Shown: positions 11,836 to 23,064, counted from the stretch's first letter. The stretch is DNA of 64,000 nt from Phytophthora sp. 'mugwort' (GCA_033558025.1 JAUCEF010000011.1:248001-312000); one strand, 5' to 3'. Made by a program: numbers and translations. Notes: a model not told the origin generated them from the sequence alone.

Positions 11836-13209
11836 TTGTGCGATTTTCGGCTTAACAAAATGGGCCCCGACGAACCAGTATCAGCAACAGCACCAAGCAA
11901 GATGTGTAACCTGGATCGATACGGAGGGCGAAGGCGTTCAAGCGTGTGCCCTGGCACACTTCCGTCTTCAAGGCATGTCCCTCGATCCGGGTACAGTGGC
12001 AAGTGGTGGCGTAACCGGACAGTGATCAAGGCAGCCTCCCCTCACCACATCAGAATCGAAGGAGGTGGGAAAGGCCGAACTCTCGGCACCTTGGAGGACG
12101 TCCTCCTCGATGCCATAATCGAGCGCCGCCTCCGCAAGTTAAAGGTCAAGCGCGAGTAGACCGCCGAAAGACGAGATACTTTTTAGATGGCATGGAGGCT
12201 AGCGGGACCCAGTTTATTGAGTCGCCAGCTTGGGTGACAAAGTTCATGCCCGGAACGACTTATCGCTGCGCGGACACATGAACTAACCATCTTGTCTGAC
12301 GTGTCTGACGAGAAGCTGATCGACCGAGCTGTTAGCTACATACACTTTTTAACCAATCGCATCAGCTTATTCGACTTCAACAAGACGGTGCTGATGGACG
12401 AGGCGGCAGTCTTTTTTGGAGACGCTCGCAATACGACTGTGGATGTCACTGATAGTCGTCGCGCTGTCGTGCGATCGACAGGTTTCGCATCCACGCGCGT
12501 AACTGTGGTACTCGCGGTGACAGCTTCTGGGCGAAAGCTGATGCCACTGGTGATCTGGAAGAACAAGCGCGGCGACGCACCATCAAGCACGTACACAGTG
12601 CTTGTGGCAGAGCGGCCCAAGGCCAGGGTGGACTCAGAGCTGCTCAACAACTGGATCGACAGAGCATTTCTAGTTGTGCTAGCTGGGGATGGACAAGCCA
12701 TATTGGGGGATTCCACACGAGCGCGTATTTCGGCGAAGGTGAAAGCAAAGTGTGTTTAAAAAGAACATCGCCTTGTGCATAATTCTGGGGGAATCTTACT
12801 GCTTATGAATAGGCTGGAGACATCGAAATTTATAAGATCTTCAAGAACCTGTTGAACGGCCTGATCGACACTTGAAAGTGATAGGATTAAGTGACGTTCA
12901 CTCGCGGAGGCAACCCGCGGCCACCTCCTGTTGATACTGTGTGCGACTGGGTGAGGAAAGCGTGGCATGATACGCCTCAACTTGTTGTGCAAACGCTATA
13001 GATGCTTCTGGGTTTCACAACTCCCCGAGAACTGGTTCATTTGGAACCATGATGTCTACGGGTGGAAGTTTCAGAACGCTTGGAGAGCTCAGCAGGAGGA
13101 AGAGTCAAAGAGCGAGGAAAATGAAGCGGAAGAGACTGACAACGACGAAGCCTTCAGCTTGGACGACATTGACTGCGCGCTGAACGATGTCGACCTGATT
13201 AACGCGTAG
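11836..13209 (+). pseudogene. Pogo/jerky-like DDE transposase, broken
   Basis: Three successive pieces make up one transposase. 11836-12159 ends in a helix-turn-helix type block with 'GGGKGRTLGTLEDVLLDAI' (compare the GGGR...ELEDxLLxWI block of CENP-B/pogo N-termini). 12292-12759 has 'NKTVLMDEAAVFFG', with the first catalytic Asp, and 'LMPLVIWKNKRG', typical of DDE_1 transposases. 12900-13209 carries 'VCDWVRKAWHDTP', the usual C-terminal block. The frames differ and a stop interrupts the last piece. The tail (13080-13209) is acidic, which is common at the end of these proteins. Confidence 0.7.
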
Positions 13210-13506
13210 GTAACAGAGCCCTCTGTTACAAATAGAAACACTCTTTCGCTTTTGCAGTCATTTTGAGGGGGCAAATAATAGAAACCCGGTCACTAGTCGT
13301 AAAAATACGTTACGCACAGTAGCTTACAAAAATATCGAAAATAAAATTATTGGAAATGTTCATTCAATCGTATATCGAGAGGTATTATCGGAAAGGTCTC
13401 GAGAAAAAACACGATTTTCGGCCTTATGAATTTTATTAGATTCAAAAACAAAACCAGCGCGCCAAAAACACTTTGAAAAACCCGCCTCATTGTGAGAGTG
13501 ACTGTC

Positions 13507-16500
13507 ATGGCCGACGCCGCCTCTGCACCCGCCGAGGCGGAGAACATCGCCGTGTGCATCCGCGTGCGGCCCATGAACGAGCGCGAGATGAGCGCGCACG
13601 ACGCGCCAGCACTCACGTGCGTACCGGCGCTTAATGTGCTGTCGCTGACGGACCCGGCGACGGGCGCGCCCCTCTCGGGCAAAGGCAACGTGTTCCAGTA
13701 CGATCAGATCTTCGACGCCGTGAGCGATTCGCACGCAATCTACGAGCGTGTGGCACGTCGCATCGTGCGCTCGACATTGGGCGGCATCAACGGCACCATC
13801 TTCGCCTATGGACAGACGAGCTCGGGCAAGACGTACACGATGCAGGGCGACGGGGTGATGCCCTTTGAGCCCGAGGCCGAGAGCTGTCGACCGGGCATTC
13901 TTCAGCTGGCGGTGGAGGACATTTTCAGCTACATCGAGAGCTGCGTCGACAGAGATTTCCTACTGCGTGTGTCGTTTCTTGAGATCTACAACGAAGTGGT
14001 TAAAGACCTGCTGAATCCTTGCGAGAAAGGGGCGAATCTCAAGCTGCGGGAGGACCCACGTAAAGGTGTCTATGTCGAGTGCCGAGAGGAGATTATTACC
14101 AATTATGAAGACATTGTGAGGCTGCTGCAGACAGGCAATCGGAACAGAACCACGGGTCAGACAGCCATGAACGACAAGAGTTCGCGCTCTCATAGCGTCT
14201 TCAGGATCGTCATCGAGAGCAAGGAAAAGTCCGACTCGAGAAGACACTCAGAGGAGGATGTGAACGGAGCTGTGCTCGTCGCTAGTCTGAACCTCGTGGA
14301 CTTGGCAGGCTCCGAGAGTTTGAGACACACTGGCGCCGAGGGCATACGGCAACGAGAAGCTGGTAACATCAACAAGTCGCTACTGACGCTCGCGCGTGTC
14401 ATCAATTCACTGGCCAGTTGTGGTGGAGGTGGACAGAATGCGCCTTTCCGAGATAGTAAACTCACACGGTTGCTACAGAACTCACTGGGCGGCAACACGC
14501 GGACGCTCATCATTTGTTGTGTGACTCCGAGCGACAGATACATCGAAGAGACCAAGAGTACGCTGCAGTTCGCAGCACGAGCCAAGAATATCCATACGAC
14601 GGCGACTGTGAACGAGGTGCTTGATGATCAGACGCAGCTTCGGCGTCTTAAGCGCGAAGTGCGCGAGCTCAAGAACCTCGTCAACTGTGAGGCTTTGAAC
14701 GCACTTAAAGCTGAGAATGAAGCTTTGATTAGTGAGAAGAACCACAACAAAGCGGAGATGGCGCGACTCATGGGTCTCATGCTTTCCGGCTCCTCAGTGA
14801 CGAAGGTTCCCATAGGGAAGAAGCACGAGCAACGGGGCAAGCGCATGAGAGAGACATGGGGACCAGGAGATTTTCCAACCAACATCAAGGCGCTGAGTCC
14901 GTTCTCACCCAATTTTTACCCTCGAAAGCGTCATTCACCGGCGAAAGAAAACGTCAACCCTCAGACGCTGTTCCGTGTCTACGAAGAAATGGATAAAAGT
15001 GTAGCAAAAGAAGGTGAACACCCCGCGCTTGCTCCATTTATGAGCAACTTCAAGCCGAAAAGAACAGACCTGAAGCTCGTGGATAACAGCAAACTCGTGC
15101 TCGACCTGTTTTCAGCAGTTTTCCAGAGCTATCGTGACGGAAATTGCGGTGAATCGCTGGCTGCAGTGGACTCGATTGCAAACGAGAAGAGTGCTTCACT
15201 TGGTGACATGGAGCGTGCCCGTGTTTTTGATGTGCTTGTGGATATAAAGAGCTTGATGGTGGCGAATAATGAGACGAGAGTTTCTCGAGATGACAAACGG
15301 GTGCTGGAGAAGGAAGTAGACGATTTACGCGCCAAACTGAACGATGAGATTGCCCGTACAAGTTGCGATTGTTCTGGTAATACCTCAAAAGCAGGGGCCC
15401 TCGTTGAAGAAATTATGGTCGAACTGGTTTCTACTCGGGAGGTTTTAGCGAAGGAAGAGAAACGCTGCCAGGATTTGAAGACGGAGAAAACAAATTGTCA
15501 GCAAATGGCAGCCGAAGAAGTGACTTCTCTTCGTTCTCAGCTGGAGGCTCTGCAATTTGAGTTAAAGGAATCCCACAGACATTTTGACAGCGAAAAACGC
15601 GAGCTTGAAGCTGCTCTTGAGGCGCTACAGTCGAGGCCTCTGCAGTCCGACACTGACGAGTACGCAAGCTTACGCACTAGGAAGAGTGAATTGGAGAGTC
15701 TTGTGGAAGAAATGAAGGCCTCGCAGACTGTTCTTCACCTGGCGGTAGCGGAGCGGGACGAGGAAATAGCTTCACTGAAATCGCAAGGAGTTGAAAGCAA
15801 CCAAGATGAGGAGCAAAATGAAGCACAACAGAGGTCGTCTACGGCAGATCAAGCTAGCAAAGCTGTTGCGAATCAACTTGCGGGAGACCTACAGGAAATC
15901 ATGCAGGAGCTTGCACAATTGCGGTCTGATCAAGAGACAACGGTACTGGAGAAGGAGGAGTTACAAGCAGAGATCGAACGAGTGAGTGAGGAGCTTGAGA
16001 TTTCACGACACCAAGGTTATGAGATGAGTGAGACGTTGATGGAGAAGGAGCATATTGCAAAGGTATTGCAGGCACAGCTGGATGCAAAGCTCATGACGAT
16101 TTCACTGATGCAGACAAGGCACAGTGTCGAAGTTCAAGCACTAGAGCAGAGCATCCAAGACCTCACAACTGAGAAGGAACAGCTTCTTGCGAAAAACCAG
16201 GAGGGGAATGCGATCGAAAACCCTGCAACAGATGACGGCGAGCTGGAGAAACCGGAGTTGATCGAGTGTATTACTGCCAAGGAGGGAGAGGAAAACGTGG
16301 AGGGGGAGCCTGAAAAGCTGCCCTCCGAAGTGGAGCAGCTAACCGAGAAGCTTTCTGCTATTAAGTCAGAGTTTGCGGAGATGAAGGAGCGCTTGGAGAC
16401 ATCTCGAACTTCGTCAGAGGATTCTCCTGGACACAGTGAGCTTAAGGCTGCGTTTGACAAGCTTAAGGCTGATTTCAGCACTTTACAGCAGGAAAATAAG

Positions 16501-19128
16501 TGTGCCTCGGACATTTCGTTGAAGAATTCCGATCTGCTTGCAGAAGTGCCTTCTTCTGAGGATCAGATTATTGAGTTGCCTGACCAAGCTCTGCATCAAC
16601 AGTACGATTCGCTCATGGAGGATTACAAGCGGCTCGAGGAAGCGCTGGAAAAAGTGTCGTGTGAGCGCAATGACTGTCTGGACGAGCTTCAAGCTTTGGA
16701 GTCCCAACTGATGGAAGTCTCAAAAGAGAAGATGAAGCTTGCTGTAACAGCCGGTGAGCAGGAAAAAAGGTTGCGTGATGTGAAGCAAGCGGCTTTGTCT
16801 TCCTCGAAGCTGATCTCAACGCTGCAGGTGCAGCTAGAAGAGGCCCACTCAGCTAACGTAACTCTCGAAGCTAGCAAGACTGAACTTGAGCAAAGCGCCA
16901 AGAAGGTCCACAGTGCATTGACAGCTTTGCAAGCGGACCATGCCGCGATCGTTGAGGAGATGCAGCAACGTGAAACACTCTTCAAGCTTGATAATGACAG
17001 CAGCTTACCAGACATGGGCCAGTTACAGCAGCGTCTTGAGATCGAATCCAAACAGTGTGACAAGCTTCGACTTGACGTGCAGTCATACGAAGAAACGCTG
17101 TCCATGATGCGCAAGGAGGCAAAGGATAACTCAGCCAAGATTGCAGACCTGTTGGAGAAAATGAAAATGCTCGAAACGGACCTTGAGGCGGCAGCTCGCA
17201 CTCAAGAGCAGAAGGATAAGGAGCTAGCAAAACTGGCGAATGTAGTGGCGAGATCGGAGGAGGAGCAACAGGAAATGCGTCTTCAAAGCAAACAGCGCCT
17301 TGTTGCTGCAGAAAAGAAGGAAATCATATTAGAGGAGAAGATCGCTGCTCTGGAGCAACAGGTGAGGATGTCTTCGACTGGCACGAGTATGGTGCAAAAC
17401 GACAAGATTCCAGCCGATCTTCAAGTATCAGCGTTGGAGCACCAGTTAGCTGAGGCGCATCAAGCATTGCAGAAGCAGGACGAAACATGGAGCAATAAGC
17501 AAGCAATGGCAGAGAGAAAGTTTGAGTGCTTGATGACGGAACAGAAACAGCTTCGCGAGCAACTATCAGCTCTTCAAAACAGCGTTGAAGCTTCTCAGAA
17601 TGAAACAAAAGCTCGTGCTGAAGAGCTGGCAAAAGCTCATCAATCTTGCGCTGAATTGTTAAAGCAACAGGAAGCGGTGGAACGCGAACTGGGAGCAGCA
17701 ACTGTTACGTGGGAAGAGAAGCAGCAAAAGTTGTTGCGTCAGGTGCAGAGTGCTCATGAGCAGTCCCAGGAGGTGCAAAGCGAGCTTGAGGAGTACCAGA
17801 AGAACGCTGACGATGAAATTCACCGACTTCGTTCTGTGATCGAGCGAAGTGATGCTGAGATAGAAGAGCTAAAACGCTCAGTTAAAGCAAGGGAGGAGGA
17901 ATTGGAGACCCGAATGGCTGAGCAGGAAGACTGGCAGGACCAAGTGAAGACTCATCAGGAGGCGCTGCAAACAAAATGTGACGAGCTTGACGATGAGCGT
18001 CGGCATTTAAAGGAAAAATATGCTGTTCTTGAAGCTCAGCATGGGGGGATCAAGGAGCAACTCCAAAACGAAATCCAGGAGCTATCGCAGAAGTTGGCCA
18101 CCGCACAAGCTCAAAAAGCTTCTTACCAAGCTAAACTTAAGGAAATGGAGGCCCATATGGAGATGACTGAGAATGAAGTGGTCCGAATTCGTGGCGAGGT
18201 GAAAAGACAAGAAGAATTGCTGAAGGCTTCGCAGATGGAGGCTGTACAGTATCACAACAAGCTTGTGGAGGCCCGATTGGCGAATGAATCTATGGAGAAA
18301 CTCGTTGAAAAGCAGAAAGCTCGTATCGACAAGCTAGACAAGGTCAAAATGACGATGGATGTTCTCGATATGTTTCGCAGGTTGAAAAAGGACAGACAGG
18401 ACTTACAGGATAAGGTGCAGGAGCTGCAGAAAGAGTTGGTTGAGACAACGCAGGCCTCAAAGCGGGCTCAAGAAACTCTTCAGGAAAAAGAACAACGTTT
18501 AGTAGAGCACAAGGAGGAGGAACTGAAGATGTTCGAGGAGCAGAATGAAGAATTTCGTGAAGCCTTACGTGTGGAAAAGCATCAGGCGGCAAATCTCAAG
18601 GCTGAGCTGCGAGCCGCTTTGAACGATGAGCGCGAGAAAGCAGAACATGAGATTCAAGAGATGCAAGCCTTGGTGAAGGAGAAGATGGAGCTTGTGGAGA
18701 AACTCGAGTCGCATGTGGCGTCTGTAGAGGATGCGATGACAAAGCTTCGTGAGCAGAAGAACGACAATGTGTCATATCTTGAAAAGGAAAACCTCGAGCT
18801 TCATGTGGAAAACCGGGAGTTGAAGAAGCGGTTGGAATCGGCGGCATCTCTACCTGAGAAGAGTGACCTGATGGGAGATACCGGCACTTATGATGCATCT
18901 GCTGCTGCGGCTGCGAAGATGCTTGGTGAGGACAATGTTACTATCGCTAATGAATCAGAGGTGGATGTGACTGGGGACGATACTGTCGGTACGGCTGAAA
19001 GCCCCACGAAAGTAATCGTTTCAAAAGCAGGTGGATTCTTGCTCTCAACAACCGAGTTGGACGCGATAGCTGCAGAAAGCCAGGAAGAGCCGAAAGAAGG
19101 AGAGGCGCTGGGTTGCCCACAGCAGTAG
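13507..19128 (+). CDS. Kinesin-7 (CENP-E-like) motor protein with very long coiled coil
   Basis: This is a single uninterrupted open frame of 1873 residues. An N-terminal kinesin motor (about residues 12-365) has the ATP-binding loop GQTSSGKT (102-109), switch I NDKSSRSH (222-229) and switch II LVDLAGSE (263-270). The motor start 'NIAVCIRVRPMNERE' and the block 'GTIFAYGQTSSGKTYTM' are closest to the kinesin-7/CENP-E group, whose members walk on spindle microtubules and attach chromosomes. Residues about 600-1800 are almost continuous heptad-type coiled coil rich in Glu, Gln, Lys and Leu, followed by a short acidic tail. I chose the ATG at 13507 because 'MADAASAP' directly precedes the motor; the frame could begin 15 bases earlier. 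A TCATTGTG Inr-like word lies at 13488, which would make the leader very short. The motor class is by resemblance; direct kinetochore function is inference. Confidence 0.93.
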   Translation: MADAASAPAEAENIAVCIRVRPMNEREMSAHDAPALTCVPALNVLSLTDPATGAPLSGKGNVFQYDQIFDAVSDSHAIYERVARRIVRSTLGGINGTIFAYGQTSSGKTYTMQGDGVMPFEPEAESCRPGILQLAVEDIFSYIESCVDRDFLLRVSFLEIYNEVVKDLLNPCEKGANLKLREDPRKGVYVECREEIITNYEDIVRLLQTGNRNRTTGQTAMNDKSSRSHSVFRIVIESKEKSDSRRHSEEDVNGAVLVASLNLVDLAGSESLRHTGAEGIRQREAGNINKSLLTLARVINSLASCGGGGQNAPFRDSKLTRLLQNSLGGNTRTLIICCVTPSDRYIEETKSTLQFAARAKNIHTTATVNEVLDDQTQLRRLKREVRELKNLVNCEALNALKAENEALISEKNHNKAEMARLMGLMLSGSSVTKVPIGKKHEQRGKRMRETWGPGDFPTNIKALSPFSPNFYPRKRHSPAKENVNPQTLFRVYEEMDKSVAKEGEHPALAPFMSNFKPKRTDLKLVDNSKLVLDLFSAVFQSYRDGNCGESLAAVDSIANEKSASLGDMERARVFDVLVDIKSLMVANNETRVSRDDKRVLEKEVDDLRAKLNDEIARTSCDCSGNTSKAGALVEEIMVELVSTREVLAKEEKRCQDLKTEKTNCQQMAAEEVTSLRSQLEALQFELKESHRHFDSEKRELEAALEALQSRPLQSDTDEYASLRTRKSELESLVEEMKASQTVLHLAVAERDEEIASLKSQGVESNQDEEQNEAQQRSSTADQASKAVANQLAGDLQEIMQELAQLRSDQETTVLEKEELQAEIERVSEELEISRHQGYEMSETLMEKEHIAKVLQAQLDAKLMTISLMQTRHSVEVQALEQSIQDLTTEKEQLLAKNQEGNAIENPATDDGELEKPELIECITAKEGEENVEGEPEKLPSEVEQLTEKLSAIKSEFAEMKERLETSRTSSEDSPGHSELKAAFDKLKADFSTLQQENKCASDISLKNSDLLAEVPSSEDQIIELPDQALHQQYDSLMEDYKRLEEALEKVSCERNDCLDELQALESQLMEVSKEKMKLAVTAGEQEKRLRDVKQAALSSSKLISTLQVQLEEAHSANVTLEASKTELEQSAKKVHSALTALQADHAAIVEEMQQRETLFKLDNDSSLPDMGQLQQRLEIESKQCDKLRLDVQSYEETLSMMRKEAKDNSAKIADLLEKMKMLETDLEAAARTQEQKDKELAKLANVVARSEEEQQEMRLQSKQRLVAAEKKEIILEEKIAALEQQVRMSSTGTSMVQNDKIPADLQVSALEHQLAEAHQALQKQDETWSNKQAMAERKFECLMTEQKQLREQLSALQNSVEASQNETKARAEELAKAHQSCAELLKQQEAVERELGAATVTWEEKQQKLLRQVQSAHEQSQEVQSELEEYQKNADDEIHRLRSVIERSDAEIEELKRSVKAREEELETRMAEQEDWQDQVKTHQEALQTKCDELDDERRHLKEKYAVLEAQHGGIKEQLQNEIQELSQKLATAQAQKASYQAKLKEMEAHMEMTENEVVRIRGEVKRQEELLKASQMEAVQYHNKLVEARLANESMEKLVEKQKARIDKLDKVKMTMDVLDMFRRLKKDRQDLQDKVQELQKELVETTQASKRAQETLQEKEQRLVEHKEEELKMFEEQNEEFREALRVEKHQAANLKAELRAALNDEREKAEHEIQEMQALVKEKMELVEKLESHVASVEDAMTKLREQKNDNVSYLEKENLELHVENRELKKRLESAASLPEKSDLMGDTGTYDASAAAAAKMLGEDNVTIANESEVDVTGDDTVGTAESPTKVIVSKAGGFLLSTTELDAIAAESQEEPKEGEALGCPQQ

Positions 19129-19568
19129 AGCAAGTTAAACAACTACACGGACTCATGTAAATCTGGATTTTTTGGAAAACGCATATTATTTCAAGAACTT
19201 AGCTTTTCACTAGCCAATTTAAGGGAAGTGAGGAAAGATTATGTACTGCATCACTTTTGCAATTATTCTTTTACTGTATGACCTCTGCAATTATTTTAGG
19301 ATACTACCGGGATGTGGACAATCATATGTCAAACCGTAAGCTTAATTCGAATCACTTCGAAGTAGTATGAAAAATACACATGAGTCATGTGTATTTTTTT
19401 GTGACATGACGTGACTACAATATAGCCACTTGTTTACGCTACGTGACTCAACATTTTGCCGTGGACGGATGCATCATGCATGCGTCCACAGCATTGCATC
19501 CGAGCCTCTCACTCCTACACTTCCACTGTCGAGCTCACTACGTCACTCATTCGTCTCACTCGAAGAGA
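19129..19568. other. Intergenic region with bZIP promoter
   Basis: No gene is visible. A short inverted word pair (acacatgagtcatgtgt around 19375-19391) could act as a terminator-like or binding palindrome; it contains TGAGTCA, the classical AP-1/bZIP site. The last 60 bases contain 'cactcattcgtctcact', an oomycete Inr-like TCATTCGTC, just ahead of the preferred start of the next gene. Confidence 0.4.
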
Positions 19569-20645
19569 ATGAATAACGGCAGTCTCCGCCCGCCCAACTA
19601 CGAGAGCTTATCCGGCGACGTGATTACCGAGGTAGTGCAGCACTCCAGATCATCATCCAAAACCCATGTCGATAGCGAAGCCAGACTGGAACACTATCCC
19701 AACTACGATCCAAGCGCTCATCAGTTTCTACATCCCTACTCTGAAGTGAGGGCCCATTTCTCAAGCAAGAACTGGTACGACCGCGTTGTTTCCAGCCGCG
19801 AGAACTTGCCGAAAGAGACCCAAGGCATCCCTTCAAAGCACAAGGTGACGAAGTTGACCAGCAAAAACAAATCCGTTTCCCGTGAAGATGTGGTTTTACT
19901 CAGACGACAACGTCGCAGCCTGGCCCAGCATCGATACAGAACTAGGATTCGTGTCAAGGAAAAGATGCTCGACCACAAAGTCAGCGTGTTGCGGGAACAC
20001 GTTGAGAGACTTAAGCGACAGCATAAGCAGATTATCTCGCGGGGTGTCCCGACGGAGACAAGAACGTGGGGCATCGTAGCGGAATACTATCGAATGTTTG
20101 GAAACGGCCTCGCGCCTCCTGCGACCCAAAATTTCAACAATTCTGCTAACAATACGTTGCGTCCTGTTGGAATGCATCGACACTTTCTTCAAGCTGTCAT
20201 GGCACCGGATGTAAGCGTTGATACAGGTTATGGTATTGATACGCTGCTTTGGAGCTGGGAGATGCTTTCGCGTTGCTACAAAGACTTCGACCTTAAACTT
20301 ATGCGGCTGGAAAACGGTGCTGGAAATTCTTTAGTGTCAGCGACCAAGGTGACTATTTCCTTTAACGAAAGCATACTCCGCTCTTTGTTCCCTCACCTGG
20401 CGAGCGACAGCGATGAGGAAACGACGACGTCGGCTTTAGCCTCTAAGCTACTCGGCCGGGAGATTGAGATGCATGGCACCGGACATTTTGTCTGGAATGA
20501 CAACAAGAATCAGATTGTCAGCGCGACATACAGCACTGACATGCTGACACCGATGCTCAAGTTGCTGGGCAGTTTAGAAGACGTGGAGCGCATATTCGAT
20601 AAAGCTGTCGTGACGCCCGAGTGCAGGCTCGTTTTTCAACGTTAG
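19569..20645 (+). CDS. bZIP transcription factor, oomycete-type basic region
   Basis: A 358-residue protein with a basic region at residues 112-126 (RRQRRSLAQHRYRTR), followed by leucines at 134, 141 and 148 spaced by seven: a short leucine zipper. The usual invariant Asn of the basic region is Arg116, while the invariant Arg eight residues later (Arg124) is kept. Changes at the Asn position are known for oomycete bZIPs. The C-terminal 200 residues contain no domain I can name. The start at 19569 (MNNGSLRPP) is preferred over an in-frame ATG at 19443 because an Inr-like TCATTCGTC lies between them and the extra 42 residues look non-coding. It would bind DNA as a dimer in the nucleus. The upstream gene ends 440 bp away, on the same strand. 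Confidence 0.85.
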   Translation: MNNGSLRPPNYESLSGDVITEVVQHSRSSSKTHVDSEARLEHYPNYDPSAHQFLHPYSEVRAHFSSKNWYDRVVSSRENLPKETQGIPSKHKVTKLTSKNKSVSREDVVLLRRQRRSLAQHRYRTRIRVKEKMLDHKVSVLREHVERLKRQHKQIISRGVPTETRTWGIVAEYYRMFGNGLAPPATQNFNNSANNTLRPVGMHRHFLQAVMAPDVSVDTGYGIDTLLWSWEMLSRCYKDFDLKLMRLENGAGNSLVSATKVTISFNESILRSLFPHLASDSDEETTTSALASKLLGREIEMHGTGHFVWNDNKNQIVSATYSTDMLTPMLKLLGSLEDVERIFDKAVVTPECRLVFQR

Positions 20646-21536
20646 GATGCCCGTATATTGTAGCAGTCGCACCTTCCTTGATTGAAGTGAAATCTGAAAC
20701 AAATGGCGTCAATTGAGCTCGAACAATGGAGCACTTTGTAAGACAAAGTTTGTATTGGTGGATGCTGGCAAAATGTTGAGTCACGTAGCGTGAACAAGAG
20801 GGGTATTTTTAACGGCAGCTTAACAAGGCTTGTCATCTGTTGTGATGCTACTGCATCCTTATTCGTTATGCAACGTACGATAGCATTTCTACAACGTACG
20901 ATAGCATTCAAGACAATGCCGTTACGTATTATTCTGTATGTTTTTTTAATCTACAGAACATTTCGAATAGGTAAGCGTGCATACAATGCGTGACGGCACT
21001 AAAATTCTGTCATCGAGCATTTCAACAGAAATTTTGTGTACACTACAGACGGTGTTGGAATTTGATACTTGTGACCATCCTGTCACCATTTAGCGACAAC
21101 ATACTACGCCGTGAGGGAACACGTATTAACCCAGCATCGTCATCCCTGAGACTCAGATTCTGAGTGTCAAGCTTGTGGGCCAGTCATCCGTGTTGCACAG
21201 TTCGTCGCAGTTGTTCTAGAACGACAAGTGTCGTTTGATTGCCACCGAATGCACCAGATGCTACTTGCTGGAGACGAAAGACACGCACTTAGCGAGTGTG
21301 TTACACCACGTCCGGGTGCTGGTTGACACCAGACGCTCTTGAAAATCTTTCAAAAGAATGGTTAATGCTGTGTTAACGTATAAAAAGCTTGTTCTTGTCA
21401 AGTACAGCGACGAACAAAAGGCAGACTGTAAGGTATGTTCACGTGCACAATATTCTATTTCGATTTCCGTCACCGTGTCGAGGTGAACGAACGTTCATCC
21501 ACCAACACCAAGAGCAACAGCCAGTGTTTCTTGTGT
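20646..21536. other. Intergenic, no gene seen
   Basis: AT-richer sequence between the 3' ends of the convergent bZIP and MAK16 genes. A short tandem word (caacgtacgatagcatt) occurs twice at about 20871-20910. I see no coding signal, tRNA or transposase motif. Confidence 0.5.
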
Positions 21537-22563
21537 TTACCAGTTCAGTTCGCCACCAGCCGTCTCCTGCTCCTGCTCGTACTCGATCTCGACGTACGGA
21601 CCCTTGGGCTTCTTCTGCTTCTTGCTGTCCTTCTTAGAAGGCGCAGGTGCCTTGCGCTTCTTGGGCTTAAGAGCGTCCTCGTCTTCGCTATCAGACTCGT
21701 CGCTCTCTCCATCGTCACCCACCGCAAACTCGTCTGCGAGGTCCTCGAGGTCGCTCTCATCCTCCTCAAAGTCCTCGACGTACTCGACCTGTCCGACGTC
21801 CTCGTCATCGTCGTCCTCGTCTCCATCGAGTTCGTACTCGACCTCTTCCTCGTCCTCGCTCTCCTCCTCCATGGTCTGACGCTTGCCCTTGTCGGCCAAC
21901 ACCTTGGAGAACTCGCGTTCGGGGAAATTATAAATATCGCCGTAGGTTCCCTTCTGCAGACGCTCAAGCAGCTCCTTCTCGATCGAGTTGTCGAGCTTGG
22001 CAGCCACCATAGCCTTCTTCTCTCGGCGCTTCTCTCGGCGATCGATCTTCTTGTTGATAACCACGAGCTTCGGCTTGGTTTTCAGTGTGAGCTTGCGCAT
22101 GCGCATGAGGTACTGATGGATCTTGGTGAGTCTCTGCTTGTTCTTGTGGATGAGCTTCTTGGGCCAGAACTGCAACTGCTCGTCAATCTGCGCGAGCGAC
22201 TTAGTGTAGTTCTTGCTGAGCTTCACGCGCTCCCAGAGCCGGTTGGGCGTGTGTGCACGTTCGATAGTCTTCATATACAGGAAGCACACGCCATCCTCCT
22301 CGCGGATAGTTGCGTAGCGGCTGTTGGCCAATGGGCACGACGTCCGGTTGCACAGACCCGTGACGTTGTACGGGTTGCTGCAGAACATGTTGCCCGTGCC
22401 CGGCAGTCTGTGGTAAACATTGACAAAATAGAGTAATGTCAGTCATATACAACTAATTGTCCGTTCAAGTGGCAGCTAAACGAGTGAAAACGCAGACGTA
22501 CTTGCTCTTGAAGGAGCAAAACTGCTTGGAGATGACGCCCCAGATCACTTCGTCGTGCTGCAT
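21537..22563 (-). CDS. MAK16: Ribosome biogenesis protein MAK16, two exons
   Basis: MAK16 is a nucleolar factor for 60S ribosomal subunit assembly. Exon 1 is 22563-22502 and starts [19 protein letters not shown], the classic MAK16 beginning. The intron is 22501-22408 (94 bp, GTACGT...ACAG). Exon 2 is 22407-21537. The joined frame gives 310 residues, close to the family length. Exon 2 carries '[24 protein letters not shown]', '[11 protein letters not shown]', 'LWERVKL' and '[13 protein letters not shown]', all conserved in MAK16, including its cysteine block. The C-terminal third has long Asp/Glu runs and ends in Lys-rich segments, as in yeast and animal homologues. Exon 1 lies outside the main open frame, so an annotation from the long frame alone would lose the first 20 residues. 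MAK16 and the next gene (GPx) lie on the same strand. Confidence 0.95.
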
Positions 22564-23064
22564 CTTGGGTTAAGAAGCTGATCACCACAGGAGGGAGCAG
22601 GAAGCACGCGGGGCTGGAGCTGCTGGACTGTTCCTGGTGTGGCAACTGCTGGCAACCAGTAAAAGGCGTCAATGGCTGGTGCACGGTTGGCGGTGAGGAT
22701 TGGATAAAAACAAAAGTAAAAGCACAGACGAATTCCAGCGAATCATGTAACGGCAGAAAATTCAGGTCTCCAGAATTGTAACTCAAAAAAAAAAACGGAA
22801 GCATTTTTCGGTGTGTTGACTGCAAATCTCACGCTATTACTTATTGCTGCCTACCTAAAAAATATAAAAAAAAAATTTTACGCGCTCGAGACATCGAGCT
22901 CACACAACACATGAAACCGTCTTCTGGTGCCTCTTTTTTCTTGTTGGCGCAAACGGTTGGGTGCATCGTTCGGCGGCGTCAACGCTTTGCTTTTAAGTCT
23001 TCGCGTAGGCTACGTCAGTGTGTCATGTTGGTTAGTATCGCTGCAGCTGAACGCGACTGTCGTC
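22564..23064. other. Intergenic between GPx 3' end and MAK16 start
   Basis: 500 bp with homopolymer A/T runs (for example 22787-22796 and 22867-22878). This should hold the MAK16 promoter and the GPx 3' end. I see no gene. Confidence 0.45.

Noticed and set aside
19443..19568. Upstream ATG for the bZIP gene
   Set aside because: The extra 42 residues overlap the probable Inr and promoter and look non-coding.
21604..21879. Serine-rich plus-strand frame opposite MAK16
   Set aside because: Mirror of the Asp/Glu codons of the MAK16 acidic tail.
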